Shown: in pieces, positions 1-8,288 of the stretch
Position numbering within the stretch: the stretch's first letter is position 1
How the letters are laid out: each line of letters opens with the position of its first letter
NCBI RefSeq assembly: GCF_004519545.1
Contig: NZ_SDKM01000014.1
Location: forward strand, 59,763-123,762
From: Nocardioides guangzhouensis
GTDB taxonomy: Bacteria > Actinomycetota > Actinomycetes > Propionibacteriales > Nocardioidaceae
Reading direction: 5' to 3'
Length of the DNA stretch: 64,000 nt
The notes under the pieces: generated by a model
Told to the model about the DNA's origin: nothing
The model's input: only the letters and a program-made list of their open reading frames with translations
Databases searched by the model: none
Made by a program: the position numbers and the translations under genes

Positions 1-1380
1 CTCGTGGGCGGCTGGTTCGTGGGCCGGTGGTTCACGAACGCCTACACCACCTCGCTCTCCGTACCGGTGGCGGTGACCTCCCTCCACCCGCGCACCCTGC
101 TGGTCGGTGCGGTCGGGGCGGTCGTGGCAGCTGCCGCGGCGGCCTGGGTGCCGGCCGGCGCCGCCGCACGCATGAGCCCGGCCGAGGCCATGCGCGTCGC
201 CCCGTCGGGCGGCACCGGTGGGCGCAGCCTCCTGGAGCGCGCCGTACCACCGTTGCGGCGGTTGCCGGCGCGCTGGCGCATGACCCTGCGCGGGATCACC
301 CGCAACCGCCGCCGCAGCGCGATGACCGTCGTCGGGGTGGCGGTGTCCGTAGGCCTGGTCATGACGTTCGCCGGGCTGCGCGACACCGTCGACGGGCTCA
401 TCGCGCGCCAGTTCGACAGCATCCAGCTCCAGGACGCCGAGGTCCACGTCGCACCCGGGACCGCGCCGACCGCGCTGGGCCGGATCCGGGCCGAACCGGG
501 AGTCGCCGCAGCCGAGCCGTTCGCGAGGTACGACGTCACGCTGACCGGGCCCCAAGGGCATCTCCTCACGCTGTTGACCGCCATGGCGCCCGACACCACC
601 ATGCACCGCTTCACCGACGCCGACGGCAACCCGCTCGTGCTGCCGGACGACAGCGTGCTGCTCGGCATCGGCGCGCGCAACGAGCTCGGGGTCGAGGTCG
701 GCGACCCCGTGGAGGTCTCGATCGCCGCCAGCGGCCAGCGCCTGACCCGCCGGCTGGCGGGTTTCGTGGACGAGCCCATGAGCCCCGTCGCCTACACCTC
801 GCTCGCCGGGCTCGGTGACGTCCACTCGCCGCCGTCCGCATCCGGTGTCCTGGTCCGGGTGACCTCCGACGCCGACGCCGAGGAGGTCGCCGACCGGCTG
901 TCCGCCACCCCGGGCGTGGTGGCGGTCCTCACGACGGACACTCTCGAGCAGGCGATGACCGAGACGTTCGGGCTCTACCACGCACTCGTCAGCCTTATGC
1001 TGACCTTCGCTGCCCTGATGGCCGCCGCCCTGCTCTACAACGCGATGTCGGCGAACGCGGCCGAGCGGGCGGTGGAGCTGGGCACGCTGCGGGCCGCCGG
1101 GATGCGCGGCGGGATGCTCGGCAGGCTGGTGGCCACGGAGAGCATGCTGCTGGTGGCGGTCGCCGTACCGCTCGGGCTGGCCGTCGGCGCCTGGCTGGCC
1201 GACTGGTTCCTCGGTCGCTACGAGACCGAGGGCTACTACTGGTCGCTCACGCTCGACCCCAGCACACCCTTGGTCGTGGCCGGCACCATCCTCGCCGTCG
1301 CCCTCCTGGTGCAGCTTCCTGCGGGAAGGACGGTCCGGCGCATGGACCTGCCCCGCATCGTGCGCGAGCGTTCCCTCTGA
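1..1380 (+). CDS. ABC transporter permease, FtsX/MacB family (5' end outside window)
   Basis: Membrane permease of an FtsX-like ABC exporter (lipoprotein or peptide export, cell-envelope processes). The reading frame is open to the first base of the window, so the N-terminus is missing; the GTG at base 4 is probably internal. The visible part begins in the last membrane segment of a first FtsX unit (Ala/Val-rich helix followed by ARMSPAEAMR, the family's typical end of unit). It continues with a full second unit: a helix near residue 110, a large periplasmic-type MacB core domain, then three C-terminal helices (about 330-350, 375-395, 420-440). Its ATPase would be expected just upstream, outside the window. 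Family assignment is firm; substrate unknown. Confidence 0.85.
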   Translation, partial: LVGGWFVGRWFTNAYTTSLSVPVAVTSLHPRTLLVGAVGAVVAAAAAAWVPAGAAARMSPAEAMRVAPSGGTGGRSLLERAVPPLRRLPARWRMTLRGITRNRRRSAMTVVGVAVSVGLVMTFAGLRDTVDGLIARQFDSIQLQDAEVHVAPGTAPTALGRIRAEPGVAAAEPFARYDVTLTGPQGHLLTLLTAMAPDTTMHRFTDADGNPLVLPDDSVLLGIGARNELGVEVGDPVEVSIAASGQRLTRRLAGFVDEPMSPVAYTSLAGLGDVHSPPSASGVLVRVTSDADAEEVADRLSATPGVVAVLTTDTLEQAMTETFGLYHALVSLMLTFAALMAAALLYNAMSANAAERAVELGTLRAAGMRGGMLGRLVATESMLLVAVAVPLGLAVGAWLADWFLGRYETEGYYWSLTLDPSTPLVVAGTILAVALLVQLPAGRTVRRMDLPRIVRERSL

Positions 1381-1496
1381 CGGGGTGTGTGCGCGTGGCG
1401 CCCAACTCGCCCGTACGAGGGTGTCGTGTCGGCTCACCGCTGTTCGTAGCGTAGGTGGTGGCGGACATCGGGTCTGCCCGACGAAAGGGAGCAGCG

Positions 1497-1871
1497 ATGG
1501 CTCACTACCTCATCTACTTCAACCAGCAGTGGGTCGGCGAACACGACGAGGCGTGGTTCGAGGGCCGCGTCGAGCCGTCGCGGGCCGTCGTCCGGGAGAT
1601 GCAGGACCAGGGCGTCCTGGTCTACGCCGGCGGGCTGGTCGAGGAGCTCGAGGAGGCGGCGAGCGCGGACGCCACGAGTGGTGAGCTGATCGTCACCGAC
1701 GGGCCCTTCGCGGAGTCCAAGGAGTGGCTCGGTGGGCTGACCATCGTGGACGTGCCCGACGACGAGTCCGCTCGCAGGTGGGCGGGAAGGGTGGCTGAAG
1801 GGTGCGGCTGGCCGCAGGAGGTGCGCCGCTTCAAGGCCGGCTCGTTGCAGGCGGTCGTGCTCGGGAGCTGA
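1497..1871 (+). CDS. YCII-related (DGPF-type) protein
   Basis: A 124-residue protein of the YCII/DGPF family: the motif DGPFAESKEWLGG is visible near residues 60-72. These are small ferredoxin-fold proteins, often linked to ECF sigma factors, with no well-defined reaction. I chose the ATG preceded by GAAAGGGAGCAGCG because the family starts at MxxYLI; an earlier in-frame GTG lacks a ribosome site. The gene stands alone, with no adjacent sigma factor of the kind that often accompanies DGPF proteins. Confidence 0.8.
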   Translation: MAHYLIYFNQQWVGEHDEAWFEGRVEPSRAVVREMQDQGVLVYAGGLVEELEEAASADATSGELIVTDGPFAESKEWLGGLTIVDVPDDESARRWAGRVAEGCGWPQEVRRFKAGSLQAVVLGS

Positions 1872-1920
1872 GGAACGTGGCCGGCGCCGGGTTCGCCGCG
1901 ACCACGTCCCGAGCCGTCGT

Positions 1921-2412
1921 TCACGCGTCGGTCGGGCTCGTCGGCGGCCGTCCGTGCGTCCGCAGGTCCGCTGACCCGTCGCCGGCCGTGGCCCACGACC
2001 CGGCGAGGTCGACCACCGCGAGCGCCGAGGTCGGCATCGGCACCCACCGGCCGGTCAGGCGCTCGGTCAGGTCCTCGACCCCGGGGTTGTGGCCGACCAG
2101 GACCACCGTCCTCGACTCGTCGGTCAGCTCGTGCAGCACGCCCAGCAGGGCGTGCGCGGAGCCCGGGTACATCCGGTCGTCGACCCGGAGGGGCACCGCG
2201 ACCCCGAGCTCCGCCGACGCCAGCTGCCAGGTCTCGCGCGTGCGGGTGGCCGGCGAGACGAGCGCCAGGTCGATGGCCGCCACGTTGGCTGCGAGCCACC
2301 GGCCGGCCTCCGGCACCTGACGCCTCCCCCGCCCGGCAAGCGGCCGCAGGTGGTCGGGCTCGCCGCCCGACCAGTCCGACTTCCCGTGCCGCAGCAGGAT
2401 CACGGTGCCCAT
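1921..2412 (-). CDS. SixA-like phosphohistidine phosphatase (histidine phosphatase superfamily)
   Basis: A 163-residue histidine phosphatase. LLRHGKSDW near the N-terminus carries the catalytic RHG; a second Arg lies in SPATRTRETW and the second catalytic His in VLVGHNPGVEDL, all typical of SixA, which dephosphorylates phosphohistidine on signalling proteins. The start is the ATG of MGTVILLRHG; about 50 residues that could be read upstream look non-coding. Divergent from the exported repeat protein downstream at 2547. The family is clear; the physiological substrate is not. Confidence 0.85.
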   Translation of the reverse strand: MGTVILLRHGKSDWSGGEPDHLRPLAGRGRRQVPEAGRWLAANVAAIDLALVSPATRTRETWQLASAELGVAVPLRVDDRMYPGSAHALLGVLHELTDESRTVVLVGHNPGVEDLTERLTGRWVPMPTSALAVVDLAGSWATAGDGSADLRTHGRPPTSPTDA

Positions 2413-2546
2413 GGCCGCTCCTTCTCCCTCGACGACAAGGCTAGCGACGAGTCGGCCACGTGGACCGCCCGTCGATGACCTTCGGCCCTGTCGAGCGATC
2501 CCCCGCGCGCCGACGCTGGAAGTGGCTCGAGGTGAGGGAGGACACC

Positions 2547-3218
2547 ATGAGGAGGACGCTGGCACTGGTCACTGCGGGGTTGCTGCTGCCGATGTCCGTG
2601 GCGGGAGCCGCGACCATCGACGGCACCGCGGGCGACGACCACCTTCGAGGGACGCCGTCCCGGGACTCCATCCACGCCCTCGCCGGCGACGACGTCGTGA
2701 GGGCGCTGGGCGGACGCGACCAGGTCTGGGGAGGTCCCGGCGGCGACCGGCTCTTCGGGGACGCCGGCAACGACAGCCTCGCCGGCGGTGCCGGCGCGGA
2801 CCGGATGTGGGGTGGCCCCGGCACCGACTACGGCAGCGGAGGCTCCGGCGCCGACGTCTTCGTCGGCGGATCCGGGAACGACGGCTTCGCGGGTGGCGCC
2901 GGCGACGACGCGTTCCATGGTGGGCTCGGCGACGACTGGGCGACCGACTGGGTCGAGACCGAGTTCTCGAACCCCGCGCCCGACGACCAGGACCTGCTGA
3001 CCACGGGTCCCGGGGACGACGTCGTCGGCCTGAGCGAGGGAGCGGACGTCGTACGGATGGGTGGTGGCGACGACCGGGTGCGCACCGACGCCGACGGCGC
3101 GGTGGACGTCATCCGCTGCGGTCCCGGTCGCGACACGGTGACCTACTACGGTCCCCGGGACGCCCTCGACCGGTGGTACGGCTGCGAGCGGGTGCGCGTC
3201 CTCGACGCACTCCGCTGA
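2547..3218 (+). CDS. Exported calcium-binding repeat (RTX/hemolysin-type) protein
   Basis: A 223-residue secreted protein with a clean Sec signal peptide (MRRTLALVTAGLLL..., cleavage near AGA-A). It is followed by degenerate glycine- and aspartate-rich nonapeptide repeats (GGxGxDxLx type, for example GDAGNDSLAGGAGADRMWGG) that form a calcium-binding parallel beta-roll. The C-terminus (RCGPGRDTV... WYGCERV) is the usual non-repeat cap of actinobacterial members. The start ATG follows GGTGAGGGAGGACACC. No RTX transporter or catalytic domain is nearby, so it is probably a Sec-exported surface or matrix protein rather than a toxin. Confidence 0.8.
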   Translation: MRRTLALVTAGLLLPMSVAGAATIDGTAGDDHLRGTPSRDSIHALAGDDVVRALGGRDQVWGGPGGDRLFGDAGNDSLAGGAGADRMWGGPGTDYGSGGSGADVFVGGSGNDGFAGGAGDDAFHGGLGDDWATDWVETEFSNPAPDDQDLLTTGPGDDVVGLSEGADVVRMGGGDDRVRTDADGAVDVIRCGPGRDTVTYYGPRDALDRWYGCERVRVLDALR

Positions 3219-3311
3219 GTGGATCACCGGTTCCTGCGGCGCTCCCTCGGGGGCATCGGTCGGTGGTGGCGGTCGCGGCCCAACGAGCTGGTCCGGGTGC
3301 GACCCGGTCAC

Positions 3312-4697
3312 TCAGCCAGCCGGTTGGCCACACAGGCGTGCGAGCTGGGCCACCCCTGCCGGCACGTGGGTCCGGAGGCGGTCGAGCACCTCGTCCAGCT
3401 CGGCCGAACCCGGGTGGTCCGGCGGGACCCGCGCGGGGTTCAGTGCGACCCGGTCAGACCACTGCTTGATGTCGGGCTCGGAGCCGAACGACGCCGTCGC
3501 CCGCATGCCCAGGACGTTCATCGTGGCCCACTGCACGAGGGTGTTGCCGTACGACGAGGGTGGGCACAGCCGGTTCTTGACGTCGTCGTCGTCGCGGGTC
3601 GCCTCCACGTACCCGGCGAGTGCCGCACCGAAGCACGGGAAGCCCGCCCGGATGGGCTGCAGGGTGATCTCCTCGGGCCCCCAGATCGGCACGCGCGGAG
3701 GGTTCTTCAGTCCGTCCGCGGCACAGTTCACGACGAGGGCGTCGTCCGCGAGGGTGACCGTCCCGTCGGCGAGCTCGAGCCGCGCCGGCCCGGCGGACCG
3801 GATGTGGCCCAGCCGCACGACGTTCTCGATGCTGCGCAGGAGCTCGAGCTCCCAGCCCCCGAGGGTCGGGGCCTTGGCCATCGTCGGCGTGACGGCGCGG
3901 TCGATGCGCACCATGGTGCCGGCGTCCTCGAGCCGCAGGAACAGGTTGTCCAGTGAGGGCGATGCGCCAGCAGCCTCCATCATGTGGGCGACCATGCCGA
4001 GGTAGGTGACGGGATCCGGCTGGATGACCGCACGGTTCAGCATCCACGGTTCGCGCGGGCGCACCCAGCAGATCGCGCCGGGGTCGACCCGCCTCTGGGT
4101 CAGCAACCACACGCAGGCGTCGGTCGCGGTCTTGCCCGAGCCGACCACGACGTACGTGCTCGGGTCCTCGTCGCACGCCGGCAGGTCGTTGACCGGGATC
4201 ACCCGCGCTCCGTCGGACACCCGGAACCTCGGTGGCGTCTCTGCCGGGATGTCCGGTGCCAGGTAGCGGGCGTCGACGATCCGGCAGTGCTGCGGCACCT
4301 CGAACTCTTGGCCGGTGTCGAGGGACGCGAACCGGCGTTCCCCCTGGTAGTCGCAGCGGGGGAAGAAGTCGACCCGACCCGACGCGAGCATCCTGGCCAG
4401 CAGGTCCTCGTAGTAGGCGCAGATCGTCGGCTGGTCGGCCCGTTCGTGCAGGCCGGCCTCGGGGCCGGAGGTCTGGATGCGCCCGCCGCCGAGGACCGTG
4501 GACGCGACGCCGTAGAAGCTGGACGACTGGTGCAGCCGCACGAACGGGTAGGCCTCGCGCCAATGTCCGCCCACGCCGGCGCGGCGGTCGACGACGGCGA
4601 CGTGCGCGGCGGCATGGCCGGTCAGGGCGTCGGTGAACGCCATGCCCATCGCCCCGGCCCCGACCACCAGGTAGTCCGCGTCGACAGCCTGGGTCAT
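3312..4697 (-). CDS. FAD/NAD(P)-dependent oxidoreductase
   Basis: A 461-residue flavoprotein. The N-terminal Rossmann fold shows VVGAGAMGMAF (GxGxxG, FAD site), and a second dinucleotide motif appears in VVVGSGKTATDAC (NAD(P)H site), the arrangement seen in flavin monooxygenase-like and thioredoxin-reductase-like enzymes. The start is the ATG of MTQAVDADYLVVG. No partner genes are adjacent, so the substrate cannot be inferred. It could be a monooxygenase of the FMO type, but the FMO fingerprint (FxGxxxHxxxY) is not visible. Confidence 0.75.
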   Translation of the reverse strand: MTQAVDADYLVVGAGAMGMAFTDALTGHAAAHVAVVDRRAGVGGHWREAYPFVRLHQSSSFYGVASTVLGGGRIQTSGPEAGLHERADQPTICAYYEDLLARMLASGRVDFFPRCDYQGERRFASLDTGQEFEVPQHCRIVDARYLAPDIPAETPPRFRVSDGARVIPVNDLPACDEDPSTYVVVGSGKTATDACVWLLTQRRVDPGAICWVRPREPWMLNRAVIQPDPVTYLGMVAHMMEAAGASPSLDNLFLRLEDAGTMVRIDRAVTPTMAKAPTLGGWELELLRSIENVVRLGHIRSAGPARLELADGTVTLADDALVVNCAADGLKNPPRVPIWGPEEITLQPIRAGFPCFGAALAGYVEATRDDDDVKNRLCPPSSYGNTLVQWATMNVLGMRATASFGSEPDIKQWSDRVALNPARVPPDHPGSAELDEVLDRLRTHVPAGVAQLARLCGQPAG

Positions 4698-4818
4698 GGT
4701 CCACGGAACCACGGCCCCTCGCGGCGCGTCCACCGGTCCCGTCGACCCGACGGATCCGCCGGGGGCTCATGGCCGATTGTGACGGGACGAGGTGGACGGG
4801 CCGTTGACCCGCCCGACG

Positions 4819-5994
4819 TCAGGGGACGACGTACGGGCGCGACGACCTGGGGACGGCGACGCGGCAGGTGCCGTCGGGTAGCCGGCACACCAGCAGGTCT
4901 CCCTCCTTCGCCGGGAGGTCGCCACCCCCGTCGTCGGCCCAGAGCACGACGTGGTCGTCATCGAGCCACTGGGACACCGCGATCATCCCTCCAGAGCCCT
5001 CTCCGCCGGGCGCGCGGTAGCCGCGTGGCAGCCTCAGCCGGACCTCGTCGCCGCTGGCCGTGCTGAGGACCGTGGGATCGCCGTCGGTGTCGGTGTGGAC
5101 CAGGCGCTGTCCGACCTGGCTGAAGCCCGGCCTCGCACCGAGGTCGAGGTCGCCACCTGCCGGCACGGCGAACCTCCGGGCGCGCGTGCCGAGGTGTGCG
5201 TCCAGGTCGGCGAGGGTGATCTTCGTGGTCCGGCCCGACGCCACGTCGAAGCGGAACAGGTGCGGGTGCTTGCAGGGGTGGAGGTCCTGGACGTCGATGG
5301 CCCAGCAACCGGGCGTGCTCGGGTCCGGGTTGACGTAGACCTGGCCCTCGTCGACGTACAGAACCTGGTCGACTTCACCGGGTTCGGTGAACGGGATGCG
5401 CGCCACCTCCTCGCGGCGCGAGGTGTCGTAGACGACGAACTCCACCGGGGACTCGTTCTCGCCGATGCTGGCGTCGCCCCAGACCACCAGCGAGCCGGAG
5501 TCGCCGGTCGTCACGACCCCGCTGTGAGCGGTCGGGGCCGCCGTGAACGCCGTCGTCCCGATCACGGACGACGTCTTCCCGTCGGTGAACCACAACGTGC
5601 CGTCGTACGCCGCCTCGTAGACGGCTCCGTCGTCGGTGGCGTCGATGAACGCGACGGGATCGTGCGCCTCGACCGTCGCGTCACCGACGTGCACCGTCGA
5701 GCCGTCCGCGTAGACGAGGGGGCGCGCTCCGTGCGGGGCCACCGCGACGTTGCTCGACTGCGTGGAGGACGGCGGGGCCGCCGGTGGCGGTTGCTGTGTC
5801 TTCGGGTCGGCCCGGGTGACGAGGACGGAGCCGGCCGCGGTCGCAGCGACAGCGCCGGCTGCGACGGCGGCGATGGCGAGCCGGCGTCGACGCTGCCGCT
5901 TGTCCGCCTCGCCGAGCAGTCCGTCGAGGTCGAGCTGGGGCACCGAGGCGGTGTCGGCGGCGCGCCGGAGAAGGTCGCCCAGGGTCCCGGTCAT
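4819..5994 (-). CDS. Membrane-anchored partner of ECF sigma factor (putative anti-sigma type)
   Basis: A 391-residue protein with a short cytoplasmic N-terminus, one membrane helix (about residues 39-60, after the basic KRQRRRR) and a long external domain rich in beta strands and Asp/Gly turns, possibly propeller-like. Its ATG overlaps the stop of the sigma factor gene (ATGA), so the two are translationally coupled. No zinc-type anti-sigma motif (HxxxCxxC) is present. Role as sigma regulator or as a sensor is inferred from position and topology only. Confidence 0.65.
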   Translation of the reverse strand: MTGTLGDLLRRAADTASVPQLDLDGLLGEADKRQRRRRLAIAAVAAGAVAATAAGSVLVTRADPKTQQPPPAAPPSSTQSSNVAVAPHGARPLVYADGSTVHVGDATVEAHDPVAFIDATDDGAVYEAAYDGTLWFTDGKTSSVIGTTAFTAAPTAHSGVVTTGDSGSLVVWGDASIGENESPVEFVVYDTSRREEVARIPFTEPGEVDQVLYVDEGQVYVNPDPSTPGCWAIDVQDLHPCKHPHLFRFDVASGRTTKITLADLDAHLGTRARRFAVPAGGDLDLGARPGFSQVGQRLVHTDTDGDPTVLSTASGDEVRLRLPRGYRAPGGEGSGGMIAVSQWLDDDHVVLWADDGGGDLPAKEGDLLVCRLPDGTCRVAVPRSSRPYVVP

Positions 5995-6530
5995 GAGGTC
6001 GCCTCCCGTTCGGCCGGTGCGGTCTCGTCGAAGGCCTGTCCGAGGCCCTGCCGGAGCCTGGCCAGGCCGGTGGACACGTGGCTCTTGACCGCGCCCACCG
6101 AACAGCCCATGACGTCGGCCGTCTGGGCCTCCGAGAGGTCCTGGTAGTACCGCAGCACGATCGCTGCGCGCTGCCGTGGTGGCAGGCTGCGCAGCTGGGC
6201 CAGCATCGACGCGTGGGTCGTGACTGCCTCACCCGAGTCGGGCACAGCCGTCTCCGGCAACAGGTCTGTGGGTCGTTCGTGGAACGACCGCCGTCTGCGC
6301 CACGAGATCGCAGTCGTGACGATCGTCCTGCGCGCATAGGCCTCGGCCTTGCTGAGGTCTCGAATGCGGGGCCATGCGAGGTAGGTCTTGATGAGCGACT
6401 CCTGCACCAGGTCCTGGGCGAGCTGGTGGTCCCCGCCCAGGATCAGGTACGCCGTGCGGAACAGGTTCGCTGACCTCGCGGACGCGAACTCGGTGAAAGC
6501 CGTGGCCGCCGCCGTGTCTCGCACTGCCAT
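5991..6530 (-). CDS. ECF RNA polymerase sigma factor (SigE-family type)
   Basis: A 179-residue group 4 sigma factor. Region 2 shows LILGGDHQLAQDLVQESLIKTY and region 4 a helix-turn-helix, YYQDLSEAQTADVMGCSVGAVKSHVSTGL. The start is the ATG of MAVRDTAAA, preceded by GAGGG. It overlaps the downstream membrane protein by four bases. The same sigma-plus-membrane-partner design recurs at 46.2-47.6 kb. It directs RNA polymerase to a regulon that cannot be read from the window. Confidence 0.88.
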   Translation of the reverse strand: MAVRDTAAATAFTEFASARSANLFRTAYLILGGDHQLAQDLVQESLIKTYLAWPRIRDLSKAEAYARRTIVTTAISWRRRRSFHERPTDLLPETAVPDSGEAVTTHASMLAQLRSLPPRQRAAIVLRYYQDLSEAQTADVMGCSVGAVKSHVSTGLARLRQGLGQAFDETAPAEREATS

Positions 6531-6672
6531 GACCAACCCTCGATCGTCAGGAACCCACGCGCACAACAAGGATCCGCTACTTGTTGGACGCGGTCAGCAG
6601 CGACGAAGGTTCAGAACCGAACCGAGGCCGGGCTCGAGCAGAGGATGGGGGAACAGGGCGGCGGTCAGTCGA

Positions 6673-7000
6673 TCAGGTTGCCCGGGACGCTGAGCTACGG
6701 GCGGTCATGAAGGCGTCGTAGCGCCCGAGACGCACCCACCCGGAGTGCGAGCGCGGCTGGTACTCCACGATCCAGTGATCGAGGGCCCGCCGGGGCTGCA
6801 AGTAGGTCGCGAACCCACAGCGCACGCGGGACGAGATCGCCCGGTGGCGAAGGAGGGCGCACGTCATCACCGCGAAGTGCCGGCAGGTGCCCACGACCCT
6901 CTCGCCCGGGAGCCGCTCAACCGTCACCGGGGCCGGGTTGAGCTCGAGGAGGCGCGCGAGCAACGCGGCCGCGAACCGGACGGCCGGCCAGGTACCTGGG
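6673..7000 (-). pseudogene. Transglutaminase-like protein fragment
   Basis: A stretch of about 95 codons retains the core of a bacterial transglutaminase-like domain: ERVVGTCRHFAVMTCALLRHR with the nucleophile Cys, then RVRCGFATYL and DHWIVEYQ with the conserved His. The usual N-terminal part is absent: just upstream the protein reads HDHPGTWPAV, whereas a neighbouring frame reads FDTITQVPG, suggesting a frameshift near base 7000. The C-terminus stops shortly after GWVRLGRYDAF, before the catalytic Asp region. I regard it as a decayed gene; the continuous frame reaching 7230 is fortuitous. Confidence 0.6.
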
Positions 7001-7141
7001 TGATCGTGTCGAACTGAGCGATTTCGCCAGCGCTGTCTGAATAGTCCGAATGGGCTATCCCCTACTGCGGAGTAGGTCCTTAACGTCGTGCGGGTGCTGC
7101 AGCCAGACGGCACGCCACTCGCCACATCTCGGGATTTCATG

Positions 7142-7297
7142 ATGCGCACGAGATTCATCTGGATCGCCCGTCCCCTCCTGTCGCAGGAGAGGGCCCGTCG
7201 CAACGCTCGCCGGGCCGCGCTGGTCTGCACGCAGCGCAGACGGGAACGGGAGGACGTCCAGCGTTACCTCGCTCGGCACACCTGGGGCGCCGCCTAG
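7142..7297 (+). CDS. Small basic protein, homologous to the one at 18908
   Basis: A 51-residue ORF beginning MRTRFIWIARPLL. It aligns by eye along most of its length with the small protein at 18908-19060: both share W, then SQxxARxNA, then Rx3ExVxxYL. That shared spacing is the reason to call it coding, since its ribosome site is weak (CTCGGGA) and another ATG lies immediately upstream. Predicted to be a charged amphipathic helix. Function unknown. Confidence 0.5.
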   Translation: MRTRFIWIARPLLSQERARRNARRAALVCTQRRREREDVQRYLARHTWGAA

Positions 7298-7364
7298 CAG
7301 CAGGATGGATGCGCCCGCCAACCACTCGTCGATTACGCATCGCCGAGCCGGGGTTGGCGCCGCG

Positions 7365-7408
7365 GCGTCCTGGGTGAGCGCCGCGGTGCCGGCGCTCACC
7401 CAGGACGC
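7365..7408. repeat. Perfect 19-bp inverted repeat with 6-nt loop
   Basis: The arm at 7365-7383 (GCGTCCTGGGTGAGCGCCG) is exactly complementary to 7390-7408, with the loop CGGTGC. It lies about 100 bases beyond the 3' end of the dihydrofolate-reductase-like gene. It could be a terminator of the U-less actinobacterial kind, though no T tract follows on either strand. Confidence 0.7.
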
Positions 7409-7507
7409 GCGGTTCGCGCGTACCGGCACTCGTTCATCGGCCTGCACGTGCACGACTCGCGGCCATGAGCGGACGCTTCGTCCACCTGCTCCGCAGGCGG
7501 AGGACCC

Positions 7508-8107
7508 TCACGAAGCAGGTGACGCCGGGCGGCGCACCCGGTAGCGCAGGTGAAGCACCCGGTTGCCCTGGATCACGACGTCAGGATCCTCCAACAGGTG
7601 CTGCGCGTGGACCGACCCGAAATAGCGCTTGCCGGAGCCGAACACGACAGGTACGACGTCCATGCGCACCTCGTCGACCAGGCCCGCGGCAAGCACCTGG
7701 CCACCGACGTCGCCAGCGGCGACCTCGACCATGCGGTCGGCGGCAAGCTCCTGCGCCTTGGCCACGGCTGCCTCGACGCCGTCGACGAAGTGAAACGGCG
7801 CCTCGGGGTCCCAGCCCTCGGGCTTCGGCCGGTGCGTCACGACGACCACGTGGTCGATCCCGCCCGGAGGCTTCCCGTCCCAGCCGTCCGTCATGTCGAA
7901 GACGTGGCGGCCGACGAGGGTCGCCCCGATCTGGTCCCAGTACGGTCGGGTGTAGTCGTAGGACGTCTGCGACACCGTCAACTCGCCGCTCTCGTCCAGC
8001 GCGACGTCACCGCTGGTCAACCAGTCGAACAGCAGTCCGGGCTGGTCGGTCTCGTCCGCGATGAAGCCGTCCACCGACACCGAGCTGTACATGACCACCT
8101 TGCCCAC
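7508..8107 (-). CDS. Dihydrofolate reductase family (RibD C-terminal type) protein
   Basis: A 199-residue reductase of the DHFR/RibD-C fold: VVMYSSVSVDGFIA at the start, then LVGRHVFDMTDGW and VEVAAGDVGGQVLAAGLVDE (nucleotide-binding segment), and the terminal RYFGS segment. Such stand-alone proteins are widespread in actinobacteria and their substrates are mostly unknown; a housekeeping folate role is unlikely. The start is a GTG preceded by GGGAGAG. Reading further upstream adds about 57 unlikely residues. Confidence 0.8.
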   Translation of the reverse strand: MGKVVMYSSVSVDGFIADETDQPGLLFDWLTSGDVALDESGELTVSQTSYDYTRPYWDQIGATLVGRHVFDMTDGWDGKPPGGIDHVVVVTHRPKPEGWDPEAPFHFVDGVEAAVAKAQELAADRMVEVAAGDVGGQVLAAGLVDEVRMDVVPVVFGSGKRYFGSVHAQHLLEDPDVVIQGNRVLHLRYRVRRPASPAS

Positions 8108-8288
8108 GGGGCTCTCCCTTGCTTGGGTTCGAAGCCGCCGGCTCAACGTCCGGCGCTGGGACCGGGCGTCACCGAGCTCAAGGATGACGGCTCCGTTCGA
8201 GTCGGGCCAGGCCCCAGGAGGCGCCGCCCACACGGGCGGTGACCTCTGAAGCCTCGCGACGGCGGGGCGGGCGCACACGGAACGCGGG

